Shown here in pieces: positions 51,022-59,266 of a stretch of DNA of 62,589 nucleotides. Both the position numbers and the translations under genes were made by a program. Source of the stretch: Acinetobacter sp. (GTDB taxonomy: Bacteria; Pseudomonadota; Gammaproteobacteria; Pseudomonadales; Moraxellaceae); NCBI GenBank assembly GCA_031277915.1, contig JAITLL010000029.1, positions 1-62,589 on the forward strand, written 5' to 3'. The stretch's first letter is position 1, and each line of letters begins with the position of its first letter. Below the pieces are notes generated by a model. That model ran no database searches. It was not told the origin of the DNA and was given only the letters and a program-made list of their open reading frames with translations.

Positions 51022-51540
51022 TTTATTTTAAAACCATTTTTTAACGATTTTAAAGGGGATGTAGAAAGCCAAGAATAAGACTAAACTGACTTGCACTAGA
51101 ACCAACAAAAGAAGTAATAAAAAAGGTCTTCTAAAATAGAGAAATCAGTATTTTGATTACTTAGCCCAGTTTTTAATTTCTAATATTCATAAGGCTGATT
51201 CTTAATAAATTTTTAAAAAAACTACACAGTCATTATTTTTATTAAATTTAATTAATAAATTTAGTTCATTCATTGAAGTTAATAAAAATGTTAATTGTAT
51301 AGCTTAATGGAAATTAATAATTAATTTAAATTGTAAGGGATAAATGGCATTTTATTTATATTGTTAATTTATTTTTGAAAATTAAAATTAAAAAATTAGA
51401 TGAAAATTCAAGTTTCTATTTAACATGTATTCTTAATAATAACAATGGCAGGAAAGTAAGATATTAATATTATTGGGATACATTCATACAGAACGGTTTG
51501 TACATAGAATGCCGCCGTGAAATAAAAATAAGGTGGCTTA

Positions 51541-52458
51541 ATGAGTAATATAGTTGAATTAAAAAAAGTAGCATTGAATTTACATACCGAGAGAAAATAT
51601 GATAAAGAAATAGAAATATTTGATTCAAAATCGAGAATAAAGGTATTTTTATTACATGCGATTTTGATTTTAACTTTGATAATTTTCAGTGTTCTTAATA
51701 ATCCATTATATTTGATTCCTTTATTTATAATTGTAAATGGTTTTTTTAGTATTGCTTATCTCCGTGTTTTTATGCATTCAGAAATGCATTGGGGGTTAAG
51801 TGAAAATAAATTAGTTAAATTTTATTTAAGATGGATAGTGTTTGGATTATATCAGGTGCCATTTACAGCATACGTATTTGGCCATAGAGCACATCATAGA
51901 TATGATAATGATTGTCCTGAAAGTAATCAGTTATCTTCTGATAAACAATCAACATATCTTTATGAAAATAGTGGGAAACCAATAAATCCAGTTTTATGGA
52001 TGTTGCATTATTTGTTTATTTATCAATTTTTTCATCAGATAAAATATGTAATAACTGATGGGAAAAAGAAAGATTTTATTAAACTAGTTTTGCAAATTAT
52101 AGTAATAATTTGCATGGATATCGCAATATTTAATATAAATAAAATTTTCTTTATATATGTTTTTGTTCCATCAATTCTAGTTTCTTGGCTAGGTTCTGGG
52201 ATTGTACTTTATATGATGCACAATATCGAGCATCAAAAGGCAAAGGTACATCATTCAGTTAATTCTTATGATAATTTTTTTAATAAATTTGGTGATAATG
52301 ATGGTTTACATATTGTTCATTCATTATTTCCATTTTTGCATCCAATACATGCCCCAGAAATTGATAAATTAGTTTATTTAGAATTGGATGAAAAGCAGAA
52401 GTTAAAAGAACATTACGTAATAGCATTCTTTAAAAATGTATTAAATTTTAAAAAATAA
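51541..52458 (+). CDS. Membrane fatty-acid-desaturase-like di-iron protein
   Basis: This 305-residue integral membrane protein has the histidine clusters of the fatty acid desaturase/hydroxylase superfamily: HSEMH (H79, H83), HRAHH (115-119), HNIEH (227-231) and a final LHIVHSLFPFLHPIH. The di-iron centre should therefore be complete. About four to five hydrophobic segments flank the boxes. It would use oxygen and electrons to desaturate or hydroxylate an acyl or related lipid substrate. It is first in a tightly packed operon and has AAGGTGG as RBS. Base composition is markedly AT-richer than upstream genes, suggesting transfer. The substrate is unknown. Confidence 0.8.
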   Translation: MSNIVELKKVALNLHTERKYDKEIEIFDSKSRIKVFLLHAILILTLIIFSVLNNPLYLIPLFIIVNGFFSIAYLRVFMHSEMHWGLSENKLVKFYLRWIVFGLYQVPFTAYVFGHRAHHRYDNDCPESNQLSSDKQSTYLYENSGKPINPVLWMLHYLFIYQFFHQIKYVITDGKKKDFIKLVLQIIVIICMDIAIFNINKIFFIYVFVPSILVSWLGSGIVLYMMHNIEHQKAKVHHSVNSYDNFFNKFGDNDGLHIVHSLFPFLHPIHAPEIDKLVYLELDEKQKLKEHYVIAFFKNVLNFKK

Positions 52459-52490
52459 TATAAAGCTATTTATTAATCTAAGAGGATATT

Positions 52491-53450
52491 GTGAATAAAA
52501 GTATAGGTAATACCCAGAATATGCTGGAAAATATTGCAGATAATTATTTTGAAGCTGAATTAAAAGGTGATTTTGACTTCTTAAAATTTTATAAAAAAAG
52601 ACCAATTATTATTGTTGGTAACCATGCTGGAGGTGGATTGTCTTGGGATAATATAATTTTTGATGCTTTATTTTATCGAAAGACTCAAGAGTTACTTGGT
52701 AAAAACATAAAAATAAAAAGACTCATTCATCCAACACTTTATAACGATAGTGTAAGACCCTATCTATTAAATAATTGGTGGAAAAAAATGGAGTGCTATG
52801 AGTGTAATATTGAAAACATGTACAAGCTATGCGAAGAAAATGAAATAATTTATATTTCTCCAGAAGGCGTAGAGGGTCTTAAAAAGGGTTATCACAATAG
52901 AGGAAAGTTAGTAAATTTTAGCTCTTCATTTATACATATAGCAAAAAAATTTGATGGCCTTATAGTTCCAAATTGTGTGGTTAATAGCGAATATATATTG
53001 CCATATAACTATTCTATAGAAATTTTAAATAAGCTCATAAATAAGTTTACTGGACTACCATTTATCACTATTAGTCCATTGCTTCCATTAATTTTGTTTC
53101 CAAAGTATTTTATAGTTTCAATGCCTGTGAGGCTAAAATATAACTTAATGCCCTATATTGATTCAAAAGAACTCAGTCAGGATAATTATGAAAGCAATAA
53201 GCTGGATGCTGAAATTATTCGAAAAAAAATAAATGATTATTTGTCTGAAAATAAAGAAAAAATAACAGAATCTTTAATAGTTAGTAATATTTTTAGTTTT
53301 GGTTCAAATAAGAAAGTGACATTCAATAATCTTTTTCAATATTTTGTTGAGGGGGAGTTGAATCGTAAATTAACTAGATTGGAAAAGTTACAATACAAAC
53401 TTCCTCTAATTGGGTACTTAACAATTAAACATGATGCAGTAATAAATTAG
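52491..53450 (+). CDS. PlsC-like acyltransferase
   Basis: This 319-residue protein resembles lysophospholipid (AGPAT/PlsC) acyltransferases. The catalytic block is VGNHAGGGLSWD (H45 to D53), an unusually long HX7D instead of the normal HX4D. The substrate-binding block YISPEGVEGLKKG lies at about residues 122-134, replacing the usual FPEG. A hydrophobic C-terminal segment (about 185-210) may associate with membrane. It starts with GTG, supported by AGAGGA. Acyl transfer to a small amine or alcohol made by neighbours is an inference. Alternative: a degenerate non-catalytic member. Confidence 0.75.
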   Translation: MNKSIGNTQNMLENIADNYFEAELKGDFDFLKFYKKRPIIIVGNHAGGGLSWDNIIFDALFYRKTQELLGKNIKIKRLIHPTLYNDSVRPYLLNNWWKKMECYECNIENMYKLCEENEIIYISPEGVEGLKKGYHNRGKLVNFSSSFIHIAKKFDGLIVPNCVVNSEYILPYNYSIEILNKLINKFTGLPFITISPLLPLILFPKYFIVSMPVRLKYNLMPYIDSKELSQDNYESNKLDAEIIRKKINDYLSENKEKITESLIVSNIFSFGSNKKVTFNNLFQYFVEGELNRKLTRLEKLQYKLPLIGYLTIKHDAVIN

Positions 53451-53462
53451 GAAATTAAAACG

Positions 53463-55277
53463 ATGTGTGGAATTAATGCTTTTATCCCATTTAATGATGA
53501 TTTGAATATTAATGGGGAAGAAATTATTAAATTAATGAATCATGAATTAAATCATCGTGGTCCAGATGATAATGGAATTTTTAGAGATGATAAAATAAAT
53601 TTAGGGCATACTCGCCTTAAAATTATTGATTTAAATGGAGGTAAACAACCATTTTTCTACCAAGATTTAGTTTTGGTTTTTAATGGTGAAGTTTATAACT
53701 ATGAGGAGTTGAAAGAAGAATTGGTATCACAAAATTATAAATTTAATGAGAATAGTGATACAGAAGTCATGGCTGCTGCATTTTCTTGTTGGGGAATGAA
53801 TGCTTTAAATAAATTCAATGGAGATTTCTCAGGAATATTATATTCAAAGAAAAATTCTGAAGTAACATTTTTCCGTGACCGAGTGGGCGTAAAGCCATTG
53901 TATTACAGCTATTCTAAAAAAGGCATAATTGCTTCTTCAGAATGCAAAGCAATTATTAGTGCATTAAAGAATAAAAATGCTTCTTATAGGCCTAAAATCT
54001 GTAAAGAAGCTCTAATTGATAACATGCTATATGGACATGCATTAGCACCTTTTACTATGTTTGCTGATATTAATTCTCTTGAAGCAGGAAGCTATATAAC
54101 TCTAGATCTGAAGAACTCTAAAATAGAGAAAACTAAATACTGGGATTTAGAAGTAGATAATGAATATACGAACCAAAATCTATGCCAAGAAAATATTGCA
54201 AGTATTTTAGAGGATTCAATACGATTACGTTGCAAATCTGATGTTGGTCATGGCTTGATGTTAAGTGGGGGATTAGATTCTTCACTCATTGGATATATTT
54301 TAGGTAAACAAAATAATAACTGTAAGGCTTATACGATTGGAAATCGAAGTGAGCAAAATATTAAGAAGAGTTTTGTGAGTGGCTCAGATATTGAGTTTGC
54401 AAATATTGTCGCAAATGAGGCAGGGCATGAACTATTCATATGTGAAGATATTGAAAATAATTTAATAAATGATTTAAGAGAAATTAGCCTTGCAAAAGAT
54501 CATGTCGTCACTTTGGCTAATGAAATGGCTATGTTAAAAGTTTTTAAAGAAATTAAAGGCAATGATACCGTTATTTTATCCGGAGATGGTGCTGATGAAG
54601 CATTCTTAGGATATTTTATGATGATCAATAAGAAAATTACGCCTTTTTATTCTTCTGAAAGCAGTAAATATTTATTCGGTATGTTTAATAAAGATTTCTT
54701 ACCATCAAAACAGGCTGAATCAATAGCTTGGTCAAATTTTGAAAGTCGTCTAAGTGATATTGATGAGGAAATTAAAAAATCTAAACAGAAGCTTATGCAC
54801 TATCTTCAGTTGAAATTTACTTTACCTTATTTACTAGATCGTGCTGATAGAATTAGTTCTAATTTTTCATTAGAACTGCGTGTTCCATATTGTGACCACA
54901 GATTATTAGAATACGTATTTAATGTATCTGATAAGTTAAAGTTCAAAAAAGTTGAGAAAAAACTTCTGAGAGATTCTTTCAAAGAAGAGTTTAATAATGA
55001 TGTGCTTTATAGAAAAAAGAGCGTTTTTCCATATTCAAATTCTGATTATCAAATTAATCTTCTAAGAAGTACAGCATTATCAGTTATAAAAGATTCTGTA
55101 GATAATGATGGTATTTTAAGTAAGATTTATAAAACAAAATTTTTATCTTTATTTTTTGAAAATAACTATCTTTTTAACACACTTAAGATGTTTGCTGGAG
55201 TTTTTTATATTCAAGCACTCTTATGTCAAATAATATCACTTCATTTTTTAGATGAAAAATATAAATTCTCAATATAA
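53463..55277 (+). CDS. Asparagine-synthetase-like glutamine amidotransferase
   Basis: This 604-residue AsnB-family protein has both halves intact. The class II glutaminase has the N-terminal nucleophile C2 (MCGINAF), HRGPDD and FNGEVYNYEEL. The synthetase has the pyrophosphate loop MLSGGLDSSLIG (S268), SGDGADEAFLGY and LLDRADRISSNFSLELRVPY. It should activate a carboxylate as its AMP ester and attack it with ammonia or another amine. A housekeeping asparagine synthetase is possible, but location in a biosynthetic-looking operon suggests amidation or ligation of a pathway intermediate. It begins 12 bases after the acyltransferase gene. Confidence 0.85.
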   Translation: MCGINAFIPFNDDLNINGEEIIKLMNHELNHRGPDDNGIFRDDKINLGHTRLKIIDLNGGKQPFFYQDLVLVFNGEVYNYEELKEELVSQNYKFNENSDTEVMAAAFSCWGMNALNKFNGDFSGILYSKKNSEVTFFRDRVGVKPLYYSYSKKGIIASSECKAIISALKNKNASYRPKICKEALIDNMLYGHALAPFTMFADINSLEAGSYITLDLKNSKIEKTKYWDLEVDNEYTNQNLCQENIASILEDSIRLRCKSDVGHGLMLSGGLDSSLIGYILGKQNNNCKAYTIGNRSEQNIKKSFVSGSDIEFANIVANEAGHELFICEDIENNLINDLREISLAKDHVVTLANEMAMLKVFKEIKGNDTVILSGDGADEAFLGYFMMINKKITPFYSSESSKYLFGMFNKDFLPSKQAESIAWSNFESRLSDIDEEIKKSKQKLMHYLQLKFTLPYLLDRADRISSNFSLELRVPYCDHRLLEYVFNVSDKLKFKKVEKKLLRDSFKEEFNNDVLYRKKSVFPYSNSDYQINLLRSTALSVIKDSVDNDGILSKIYKTKFLSLFFENNYLFNTLKMFAGVFYIQALLCQIISLHFLDEKYKFSI

Positions 55278-55288
55278 ATGGGTATATC

Positions 55289-55795
55289 ATGATTTTTAAT
55301 ATTTCAAAAAACTTTAATAGTTCTACAGATTCTGTTTGGGCTGTTATTTCTAATCCGAATTCAACTATTGAAAAATATAAATCTTATGGAGCTTTAAGTG
55401 TTGATTTAACTAAGTTTGATATTAAAGATGATATTAGTTTTATTAACTTGGTACGGAAGACAAATTCGCTCGATAATATTGTTCCAAATGTTTTGAAGAA
55501 AGTATTAGGTGCACAACAAGAAATTATTCAGAATTCTACTTGGACTAGAATAAGTCCTGATGAAATTGAAGTCGATGTTGAAATTATTATTAAAGGTAAG
55601 CCAATTACCTGTAATGTGAAAGGGAAAATCACAACTGTAGAAGAAAATATTTGTTCTTATACATTGACTTATGATGTGACGTCTAACTTTCCACTAGCAG
55701 GAAAATTATTATGTGATTTTTTCAAGAAAGAGACTTTAAAGTTTTCTGAGTTTGATTATCACTTTATTACAAAATACTTAAATCAAGAAGGCTGA
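55289..55795 (+). CDS. SRPBCC/DUF2505-like lipid-binding or cyclase-like protein
   Basis: This 168-residue protein has the START/polyketide-cyclase (SRPBCC) pattern: an initial strand FNISKNFNSSTDSVWAVIS followed by helices, a central beta-sheet and a long C-terminal helix beginning PLAGKLLCDFFKKETLKFSE. It resembles DUF2505-type members. Such folds bind hydrophobic ligands and sometimes catalyse cyclisation or dehydration. No catalytic residue can be named. It lies 11 bases after the amidotransferase gene, in the same operon. Confidence 0.65.
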   Translation: MIFNISKNFNSSTDSVWAVISNPNSTIEKYKSYGALSVDLTKFDIKDDISFINLVRKTNSLDNIVPNVLKKVLGAQQEIIQNSTWTRISPDEIEVDVEIIIKGKPITCNVKGKITTVEENICSYTLTYDVTSNFPLAGKLLCDFFKKETLKFSEFDYHFITKYLNQEG

Positions 55796-55799
55796 TGAA

Positions 55800-56768
55800 A
55801 TGAAAAAATTTTTAGAAAGATTTAAGTTGATTGATGTTAATTCTTCGGACAGTAAGTTAAATTCTTATTTAAATAATGAAATTGACTCAGATTTAGAAAA
55901 ATTTGGAGCTGTTTTAATTAGAAATACGCCTATTAATAACTATGCGGATTTAGAAAACTACGGAAAAATTTTTATAAAAAAACCTTATTTAGCGTATGTT
56001 GGTGGGGTAGTTCCACGAAAGAACTATTCAAAATATGTTTTTAATTCCACTGAGTTGAACGGGTTATTTAAAATAAAATTACATAATGAGCTTGCTTATC
56101 AAGAAAATGCGCCAGATAGAATTGCTTTTTTCTGTGAGCAACAGCCATTAATAGGAGGGGAAACTCCTATTGCTCATGAGAAAGATATTACAGGTCATTT
56201 TTCTAATTCATTGAAAAATTTTCTTGAAGAAAAGAAAATTGTTTATATTCGAAGATATTTTTCAAAAGAAAAACTCAATTCTGTTCAGCGGTTATTTTCA
56301 CCTTTTTTCCTGACATGGCAAGATGCTTTTTCATGTGAAAAAAAGGATCTTGCTGAGTTGAAATGTAAAGATCTGAATTTGAAGTTTAGTTGGATTGATA
56401 CTGCTGATACTTTAGAAGTTCGTTCAGAGTTTCCAATTTTTGTTAATCATGAAATATTGAATAAAAAAGTGTTTTTCAATCAAATTTTTACACAAAACCA
56501 TAACAGATATAGTCTGGGTTCGTTAGTTTATTATACCTATAAAGTACTAGGTATTAATTCTGATAATGCTCCAAGAAATACTGTTGTTGATGGCCAAGAA
56601 ATTGAAAAAAAGGACTTATATAGTTTATATGCAGCATACAACAATGCAGAAAGATCTTTTAAATGGAAAAATCAAGATTTACTCATTTTAGATAATAAAC
56701 AGGTATTACATGCACGAAATACTTTTGTTGGTAAACGAAAAATTTGTGTGATGATGGGTAACAATTAA
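55800..56768 (+). CDS. TauD/SyrP-like Fe(II)/2-oxoglutarate oxygenase
   Basis: This 322-residue protein belongs to the TauD/TfdA family, nearest to SyrP-like amino-acid hydroxylases of natural-product pathways. The facial triad is H95-N-E97 (LHNELAYQ, with Glu in place of the usual Asp, as in clavaminate-synthase- and SyrP-like members) and H304 in LHARNTFVGKR. The 2-oxoglutarate arginine is R313 in the same segment. GGETPIAHEKDI is another family motif. It should hydroxylate or desaturate a small molecule or carrier-bound amino acid. It starts four bases after the SRPBCC gene. Confidence 0.85.
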   Translation: MKKFLERFKLIDVNSSDSKLNSYLNNEIDSDLEKFGAVLIRNTPINNYADLENYGKIFIKKPYLAYVGGVVPRKNYSKYVFNSTELNGLFKIKLHNELAYQENAPDRIAFFCEQQPLIGGETPIAHEKDITGHFSNSLKNFLEEKKIVYIRRYFSKEKLNSVQRLFSPFFLTWQDAFSCEKKDLAELKCKDLNLKFSWIDTADTLEVRSEFPIFVNHEILNKKVFFNQIFTQNHNRYSLGSLVYYTYKVLGINSDNAPRNTVVDGQEIEKKDLYSLYAAYNNAERSFKWKNQDLLILDNKQVLHARNTFVGKRKICVMMGNN

Positions 56769-56779
56769 AAGGAATTTCT

Positions 56780-57484
56780 ATGAAAAATTTTAATGACATT
56801 AAAGTTTTAGCTTTTGATGTTTTTGGAACTGTCGTGGATTGGCATTCATCTATTGTTAAAGAGTTGGACAGTATGGGATTGCCAGTTGATAGTAATCAAT
56901 TTGCTCTAGATTGGAGAGCTGGTTACCGACCTGCTATGGATAAAGTTCTTGCTGGTGAAAGACCTTGGAGTTCTATTGATGACATTCATCGTTCGATTTT
57001 AGATGATTTGTTAATAAAATATAACATTCTAGATTTATCTGAAGAGCAAAAAGTTCATTTGAATTTAGTTTGGCATCGATTAGACCCTTGGAGTGATACT
57101 ATTCAGGGTTTAAATAAGCTAAAAGATAAATTTATTATTTGTGCACTATCGAATGGCAATATTAGATTATTAGTTGATATGGCTAAGTTCTCTAATCTAC
57201 CGTGGGATTATATTTTTTCTGCTGAAAATTTTCATGCCTATAAACCTTCGCCAAAAACATATCTTGGTGTTGCCGAATTATTGAATGTATCTCCTAATCA
57301 AGTTTTAATGGTTGCTGCTCATCATGATGATTTGGCTGGTGCACGTTCTTGTGGATTAATGACGGCTTATATTGAAAGAGCATTAGAATTTGGTAAGTCA
57401 GTTCAAAAAGATATTTCACCATGTGCTGATAATGATTTACATGCTTCGGACTTATTAGACTTATTTGGTAAGCTGAAAAATTAA
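56780..57484 (+). CDS. Haloacid-dehalogenase-type II-like hydrolase
   Basis: This 234-residue HAD hydrolase has the nucleophile D13 in LAFDVFGTVVDWHSS, the Ser/Asn of motif II in ALSNGN, the lysine in HAYKPSPKTY and the motif IV region MVAAHHDDLAGARSCGL. These match L-2-haloacid dehalogenase (type II) more closely than phosphatases, since the second aspartate two residues after the nucleophile is replaced by Phe. It could remove a halide or another leaving group. It is last in the operon and followed by a hairpin. Confidence 0.83.
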   Translation: MKNFNDIKVLAFDVFGTVVDWHSSIVKELDSMGLPVDSNQFALDWRAGYRPAMDKVLAGERPWSSIDDIHRSILDDLLIKYNILDLSEEQKVHLNLVWHRLDPWSDTIQGLNKLKDKFIICALSNGNIRLLVDMAKFSNLPWDYIFSAENFHAYKPSPKTYLGVAELLNVSPNQVLMVAAHHDDLAGARSCGLMTAYIERALEFGKSVQKDISPCADNDLHASDLLDLFGKLKN

Positions 57485-57499
57485 TTTATTATTTCCCAT

Positions 57500-57527
57500 A
57501 AAATGGGCGTTCTTTTTAGCCCATTTT
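57500..57527 (+). terminator. Hairpin ending the six-gene operon
   Basis: AAAATGGGC, a ten-base T-rich loop and GCCCATTTT lie 16 bases past the HAD gene stop; no further T-tract follows. Confidence 0.6.
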
Positions 57528-57560
57528 GTATATAGTTGCTTGACTAAAAATGGCACTATT

Positions 57561-57608
57561 CTCAATTTTATTTGTAGAGTTTAATTGATTTAATAATTAT
57601 ATAATTTT
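57561..57608. repeat. Internal repeat copy 1 (57561) / copy 2 (60115)
   Basis: The 48 bases starting ctcaattttattt are repeated with about a dozen changes at 60115-60163, just before the displaced Pls 3' end. They may mark a second junction in the island. Confidence 0.5.
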
Positions 57609-57633
57609 CAATGTCTTAAATTAATATAAAGCC

Positions 57634-57657
57634 TCTATAAATAGAGGTTTTATATTA
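57634..57657. terminator. Terminator downstream of the YjhQ-like gene
   Basis: AAAGCCTCTA and TAGAGGTTTT form a hairpin just beyond the minus-strand GNAT gene; it can act in both directions. Confidence 0.5.
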
Positions 57658-57677
57658 GGCGTTATAAGCGAACTTAT

Positions 57678-58184
57678 TTATTCAGTTGCAGTAAATGCTT
57701 CATGATAAGTAATTTCTCCTGAAGGAATATGATTAATGAAGCTTATAGCTTGAAAATATTCATTCGGTACATTAGGTAAATTTAAATCAGGGTATGATTT
57801 AAAACCAAATCGACTGTAATAATTTGGATTACCTAATAGAACGCAACCTTTTCCTCCTAATTCTTTTAACTTTTTAAGTGCTGCATTCATTAAAAGAGAA
57901 CCAATTCCAGCTCCCTGTTTATTTGGACATACAGAAATAGGGCCTAGGCCATACCAACCAGTCTCACCTGACGTGATTGTAACTGGTGAAATAGCTACAT
58001 GACCTACAATTAAGCCATCTTCTGTAGCAACCAAAGAAATCGTAAGTTGCTTATATTTCCGAAGGCTATTCACAATGAATTGTTCAGTATGGCTCGAATG
58101 CTCTTCATTCAAGAACGCTGCTTTCGTCAACGCTTCGATATTTGTAATATCTTCGGGTTGTTCATCTCGAATTGTAATATTCAT
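57678..58184 (-). CDS. GNAT acetyltransferase, YjhQ-like antitoxin candidate
   Basis: This 168-residue GNAT-family protein has the acetyl-CoA loop CPNKQGAGIGSLLMNAALKKL (Q/RxxGxG) and the C-terminal GNPNYYSRFGFKSYPDL segment of the YhbS group. It lies 31 bases downstream of a yjhX homologue on the same strand. E. coli has the same yjhX-yjhQ pairing, where YjhQ is a GNAT protein and the pair is proposed to be a toxin-antitoxin unit. By context this is the YjhQ partner. It could equally be a general protein or metabolite acetyltransferase. Confidence 0.8.
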   Translation of the reverse strand: MNITIRDEQPEDITNIEALTKAAFLNEEHSSHTEQFIVNSLRKYKQLTISLVATEDGLIVGHVAISPVTITSGETGWYGLGPISVCPNKQGAGIGSLLMNAALKKLKELGGKGCVLLGNPNYYSRFGFKSYPDLNLPNVPNEYFQAISFINHIPSGEITYHEAFTATE

Positions 58185-58215
58185 ATTTTTTTCTCTTCAT
58201 AAATAGCAACTTATA

Positions 58216-58473
58216 TCAACGATTGTCTAGTTGAGGGCGGACTGTCTGGAGTCCTAACAATGTAATTTGATAAGGTTGGCTATTTTTAGACTTGATTAAA
58301 CGTTTTGCTTTTAGCTTTTTAAACACATCTAGGGAACAATCAGATAGTACAAAACCTTCACGTGTATAGCATTCAACGAAATAGACTGTGCCTGATGCAT
58401 TACGTTGGTATTGAATATGTCCGCCTTTGGCAAGGACATGAAGAGTTCGTTGTTCGAACTTTGAAAGATTCAT
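58216..58473 (-). CDS. yjhX: YjhX-family toxin (UPF0386)
   Basis: This 85-residue protein (from the ATG at 58473) aligns with E. coli YjhX over its whole length: [50 protein letters not shown] and the end VRPQLDNR. YjhX is reported to inhibit topoisomerase I when expressed without its partner. The frame extends 19 codons further upstream (58530), but the family start is MNLS. It is the first gene of a two-gene unit with the GNAT gene and has a long inverted repeat upstream. Confidence 0.88.
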   Translation of the reverse strand: MNLSKFEQRTLHVLAKGGHIQYQRNASGTVYFVECYTREGFVLSDCSLDVFKKLKAKRLIKSKNSQPYQITLLGLQTVRPQLDNR

Positions 58474-58546
58474 GTTGGAGCCTTGATAATAATCAAACGT
58501 GCAAATAGAGGTGATCAGAAATATGACCACAGAAAAATTGCGACAT

Positions 58547-58586
58547 TGATAATCAACTCAATAATGAAAATTGAGAGTGATTATCA
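58547..58586. promoter_or_regulatory. Inverted repeat upstream of yjhX
   Basis: TGATAATCAACTCAAT (58547-58562) faces ATTGAGAGTGATTATCA (58570-58586) around seven bases, about 75 bases before yjhX. Autoregulatory operators of toxin-antitoxin operons often look like this. Confidence 0.45.
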
Positions 58587-58751
58587 GATGATTACTATCT
58601 CCAACATATAAACCTCTTTTAGAAGGGGGATACTTTTATTTAAAAGGTATATTAACTGTATATATCACCTAATAACAAATTTTTTTTATATTCATAGGCC
58701 ATTCATTTATATAAAATCAGGCAACAAAAAATTATGTATGAGTTCTATTAA

Positions 58752-59171
58752 ATGAAAAAAACAATTTTTAGCCTAATTTTTCCTATCTGTGCAGCTTTTT
58801 CAAATAGTATTCAAGCAGAAGAAGTTTATTTTCAACAAGGGGATATCGCTTATGCTTTTGAACTAGATTCAATCGAATTTTATTTACCAAGTAAAAGTAA
58901 ATTTAAAATTACTGCTACCAGAAAACTAGTTGGCGTACCTGAAACGAAGTTTTATACAGGTGATTTTGATAAAGATAATATCGCACAATACCATATGGCT
59001 TTTGACTGTTCACACAAGACGATACAGATTTTAGACTTTATGATTGGCGATAAAAATAATGGTGAACTTAAGTACAAGAACGATAAAAAGGGTGAAGTGA
59101 TGAAAGCCACGAGTGATAATGATTTAGCTATGCTTAATTTAGTATGTGAAAATGCTAAAACTATAAAATAG
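58752..59171 (+). CDS. Exported surface-adhesin-E-like protein
   Basis: This 139-residue protein has a signal peptide (about residues 1-22, ending SNSIQAEE). The mature part is a small beta-rich domain with two cysteines (AFDCSHKT and NLVCEN), recalling the surface-adhesin E-like family common in Acinetobacter, but the match is weak. The ligand is unknown. The start is chosen for the signal peptide; no strong RBS is visible. It is 5 bases from the next frame, which suggests coordinate expression. Confidence 0.55.
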   Translation: MKKTIFSLIFPICAAFSNSIQAEEVYFQQGDIAYAFELDSIEFYLPSKSKFKITATRKLVGVPETKFYTGDFDKDNIAQYHMAFDCSHKTIQILDFMIGDKNNGELKYKNDKKGEVMKATSDNDLAMLNLVCENAKTIK

Positions 59172-59266
59172 AGCCTGTGAATCATAATGCTTGTTTTTTA
59201 ATACACGTATATACAATTTCTTGGCGACCCACCTTTGAAAAATATGAAATTAAAGATTTAACAATT

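Noticed and set aside
51035-51130. A reverse-strand hydrophobic peptide frame (leucine-rich, ending in KIVKKWF)
   Set aside because: It has no ATG, GTG or plausible RBS before the hydrophobic part and lies in the AT-rich gap after the Pls-like terminator; probably a chance frame or old remnant.
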